From: Candidatus Vicinibacter affinis
GTDB lineage: Bacteria > Bacteroidota > Bacteroidia > Chitinophagales > Saprospiraceae
NCBI GenBank assembly: GCA_016714365.1
Contig: JADJNH010000005.1
Location: forward strand, 1,774,501-1,838,500
DNA length: 64,000 bases
Direction: 5' to 3'
Below the pieces are notes generated by a model. The model was given only the letters and a program-made list of their open reading frames with translations, made no database searches and was not told where the DNA came from. Positions 61,040-64,000 of the stretch are shown here, one piece after another. The position numbers were made by a program, and so were the translations under genes. Positions within the stretch are counted from its first letter, which is position 1; each line of letters opens with the position of its first letter.

Positions 61040-64000
61040 ATGAAAAATTCACTAATATAGCAGCCTTGTTTATTTCTTTCGATTTTGTCCGTGTTTTATT
61101 TTAATGGTTTGCTTGAAGCTCAAAACGTATGTACATTTATTCCTAATATATCCCCGGTGCCGGGTCCCAATCACAATGCCATCAGCAGTATGGCAGGATG
61201 CGAGCCCATCGTGTTTAAGGTGGTTCCCGACTGGTCCGGTACACCTCAAGGAATTGGAGAAGTATTAATAGAAATTATTAGAGATGTACCATTTGAAGTG
61301 GTGGATCTGGGAGATTTTACCAAGGAAGAGGTTTGTGTAAATGGAATTTTGGAAAAAACATTGTTTAAAGCCAAATTTGATCCGGCAGAAGTTCCATGGG
61401 CCGATAAATTACTGGTTCTGCGTGATTTGTATGGTGGTCAGGCTCGTTTTACTTATGAGTATAAATGTTTGAGCGATTCTGGTTATAAGAGCTATATCAC
61501 TTTTCTGTACAATTCATCAAATGGGTTTGTGGTGCAAGGATCCTTGCAGGAATTGATTAACAACGGTAGATTGGCTAACCAGGCAAATTCATGTAGTAAT
61601 CGTCAACAATTAATCATTAATGGCAATCTGGACATTGACGCTGGTTATTACTGTTTGATAGGTCATGTAAATTATCAAAATGGGGCATTTCACATAAGGA
61701 TGTTGCCCGGCTCAAGTATTACAGTTAAATCTGGTAATGTCCTCACCTTAAATGAAAATTATGTCATTGCATGTGATGGTCAAAGATGGAACTCCATAGT
61801 GGTTGAGTCGGGGGCAATTCTAAAAGTATTTAATACCACATTTGACAACGGACATTTTGAAATTGAAGCTAAAAGAGGATCGACCGTTATTGTAAAAGAT
61901 TCAAAATTTAAAGATGCTGCCATTGGTATTCGTGCAGATGAATTTGCGAATGTGGATGTAGATGATTCAGAATTTATTTTTCAGGGATTTAATGCCAGTT
62001 ATGCCGGCGAACCTGCTTTGGAAGCTAAAACCTGGTCCGGAATTTATGCCAAAAAATCCGGGGTACGAGTGAATGCCGGTTCATTCATAAATTTGTTGAA
62101 CGGTGTCAGGACCTTAGATTCAAAATTAACTGTAGAGGGGTCAAATTTTAACAATATTTGGGAAGTAGGCAACAGTAATATTTCTGCTGAAAAATCCAAT
62201 GGCAAAGCAATTCACTCTGTTGGTTTTCCAAATAATACCCTCGTTTCCAATTGTACTGTGGAGAACAGCAACTGGGGGATTTATACGAAAGGAGTGAATT
62301 GTACCGCAAGCAATAACCACCTGAAAAATGTATTGACAGGCATGCAGTTTGATTACAGTCCCGGAAGGACATTTGACATAAAACACAATAATATTGCAGC
62401 GGTGAACAGAGGGATAAATTTTTCCTGGACCGGAGAAGTTTCCTCCATCATAGTGAACGAACAAAACACCATTCAATTGACAGGTCAAAATGCAATTGGA
62501 ATAGACCTTGTGGAGACCAAAGGAAATCTGAAAACAATTTTTCAGAACAACATCCAAATTGGGAATGGGTATAAGGGAATCAACCATGAAAACAGCCGGG
62601 GCAGCTGGATTTATAACAATGCTGTATTTGCAGATGGTTTGAATTCATTGCCCAATATTGGAATATCCATTACAGGTGGTTCTGATGCATTGGTTGCGTG
62701 TAATTTATTATCTTCATCAATGGTTTGCAACAATCAAGGGCTTTATGTGTCGGAATCATTAAATAATGCAGATATCGCCAATTTTGCAGAAGGCTGGCAG
62801 TACGACTTCCAGTTTGCAGGCACTTCCTTGGGTACTGTTTTTGCAAACAATAAAATGGGCAATGCCAACCATGGTTTGATATTGGGTTTTGCTCAGGGAG
62901 GATTTAGTGCCCGAATAGGTGTACAGGAGCACAAGGGCAATCGTTGGAATGGGACACATGCCAAAGGTGCTAAACATTATGGTCCGTATGGTGACAGAGA
63001 AAAATCCAGATTTATTGTCAATGCTCAAGATCCCAATAATCCGGATCTAAAACCGAATAACTTTTCTGAGTTAGTGAATGATGGATGGTTTGCACATGAT
63101 CCTGGGAGTGCAGCAAGTTGGAATTGTAATTTAGGTATTGGCTCGGGTAATCCAAATCCATTCCCTCGTTTGTTTCCTAGATCTGATGATTATTTTATAT
63201 TAAATAATGATTTTGACACAGATTATGATTGGGGATCAAGAATTTGGACAGATAGAAGGCAATTGTATCGGCAGATTTTGGAAACTGGAGTTGGAGAAAA
63301 TATTCCTCGGACATTCAATAATTTTTTCAATAATCACACGAATACTTCCGTAGGTAAGTTTGAGTTAGTAGAAAATGGGATCAGGGATGCTTACCGAAAT
63401 GGCACATTCATTAACGATCAAATACAAGCTAATTTGATTAGTTTAGAAAATCTGACTACCAATATTGCTAGTATTACTGGTCAGATGAATAGCTTAAGCA
63501 ATCCTACCGAACAAGCTTCCTTGCAATTGCAATTAAATACCCTGATGGCTCAAAAAAATACAATCTTAGTCAATCAATCAGCATTGAGTAATCAATGGCT
63601 TACAGGTGTACAGACTATTTTGAACCAATTTTTATTGGAAAACAATTCAATCATAACTTCCGAAGTGTATGAACAGAATCAAAAACAAGTTAATCAAATT
63701 ATGCTTCAAAAAATGATATCCAATGATTGGAGTATTTCTGAGACTGAAAGACTTCAAATTGATCAAATTGCGAGCCAATGCCCATATTATGGAGGAGATG
63801 GAGTCAATCGTGCCCGTGCATTAGCAGCAATTTACCGACTTGACCGTTACAGTGATGAAGAAATTTGTAATTTAGCCTTAGCTTCAAGGAGCAGCGTAAA
63901 TAAAAACAGTGCTTTGGATAAAGTTAGTATTTATCCTAATCCAGTAAGTGATCTTATTACGATTAATGTACCAATTAAAAGTAATAATGAGATAAACATA
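61040..64000 (+). CDS. Large T9SS surface protein with beta-helix, in-frame TAG in signal peptide, cut by window edge
   Basis: About 987 codons reach the right edge. The start is MKNSLI, then TAG (61058-61060), then QPCLFLSILSVFYFNGLLEAQ in the same frame: one stop inside an otherwise ordinary signal peptide. The mature part has many short right-handed beta-helix repeats (NGNLDIDAGYYCLIGHV, FEIEAKRGSTVIVKDSKFKDAAIGIRADEFANVDVDDSEF, NNTLVSNCTVENSNWGIYTK, GINFSWTGEVSSIIVNEQNTIQL), a Gln-rich helical stretch and the beginning of a type A T9SS sorting domain (DKVSIYPNPVSDLITINV). It should be a surface adhesin or polysaccharide-binding protein. Only readthrough or a different start would give product if the TAG is real. 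Confidence 0.8.

Noticed and set aside
61058..61060. TAG recoded as an amino acid throughout the genome
   Set aside because: TAG ends the cupin, pstC and small membrane-protein genes at the expected places.
62141..62587. 148-codon minus-strand frame
   Set aside because: Antisense to the beta-helix coding frame, which runs through it uninterrupted.

Overview
The window comes from a member of the Bacteroidota, probably Saprospirales-like (an inference). Signs are a SusC/TonB-linked receptor fragment, C-terminal type IX secretion (T9SS) sorting domains, clade-typical families (DUF3276 Pur-like protein, DUF3822, DUF4296, Bacteroidota-type RlmH, RsmD, PhoB/PhoR and ComEC), lipoprotein signals, few recognisable Shine-Dalgarno sequences, and many copies of the Bacteroidota -7 promoter element TAnnTTTG close to start codons. 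No rRNA, tRNA or CRISPR array was seen.

Layout. 1-3.2 kb: tyrS (cut by the left edge), a LolC/FtsX-type permease and a small exported protein. 3.8-6.0 kb: a tight five-gene operon behind a palindromic operator (membrane protein, TetR regulator, membrane protein, His-rich lipoprotein, cupin). 6.1-10.9 kb: remains of a polysaccharide utilisation locus on the minus strand (SusC 5' fragment, GH43, GH3), in which the SusC fragment runs straight into a GH43 gene that has lost its start codon. 11.3-38 kb: mostly housekeeping genes: P-type ATPase, tocopherol-cyclase-like protein, ABC exporter, fructose-1,6-bisphosphatase, comEC-comEA, rsmD, tsaD, U32 protein plus ferredoxin, an Nramp-like transporter, mutS2, a very large TamB-like protein and folP. 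38-48.6 kb: M23 peptidase, a three-lipoprotein cluster, phoR-phoB, sixA, a SWIM zinc-finger gene coupled to a catalytically degenerate amylase-like lipoprotein, rlmH and a rhomboid protease. 48.8-53.2 kb: the phosphate operon pstS-pstC-pstA-pstB-phoU; the PhoB/PhoR pair about 5 kb upstream is its likely regulator.

53.2-64 kb is accessory and visibly more AT-rich. It holds a frameshifted small gene, a delta-60-repeat T9SS protein, an IS30-family element, an exported ankyrin protein with a partner, an HTH protein and a large T9SS beta-helix surface protein running off the right edge. A 70-bp repeat made of three palindromes on a 21-bp period occurs at both ends of this region (69/70 identical, same orientation).

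Several reading frames are broken: phoR and the SWIM gene (each apparently short of one T in a T run), the 53.6-kb gene, the SusC/GH43 junction, and an in-frame TAG in the signal peptide of the 61-kb surface protein. Real decay or phase variation and consensus or assembly error cannot be told apart from this sequence alone.
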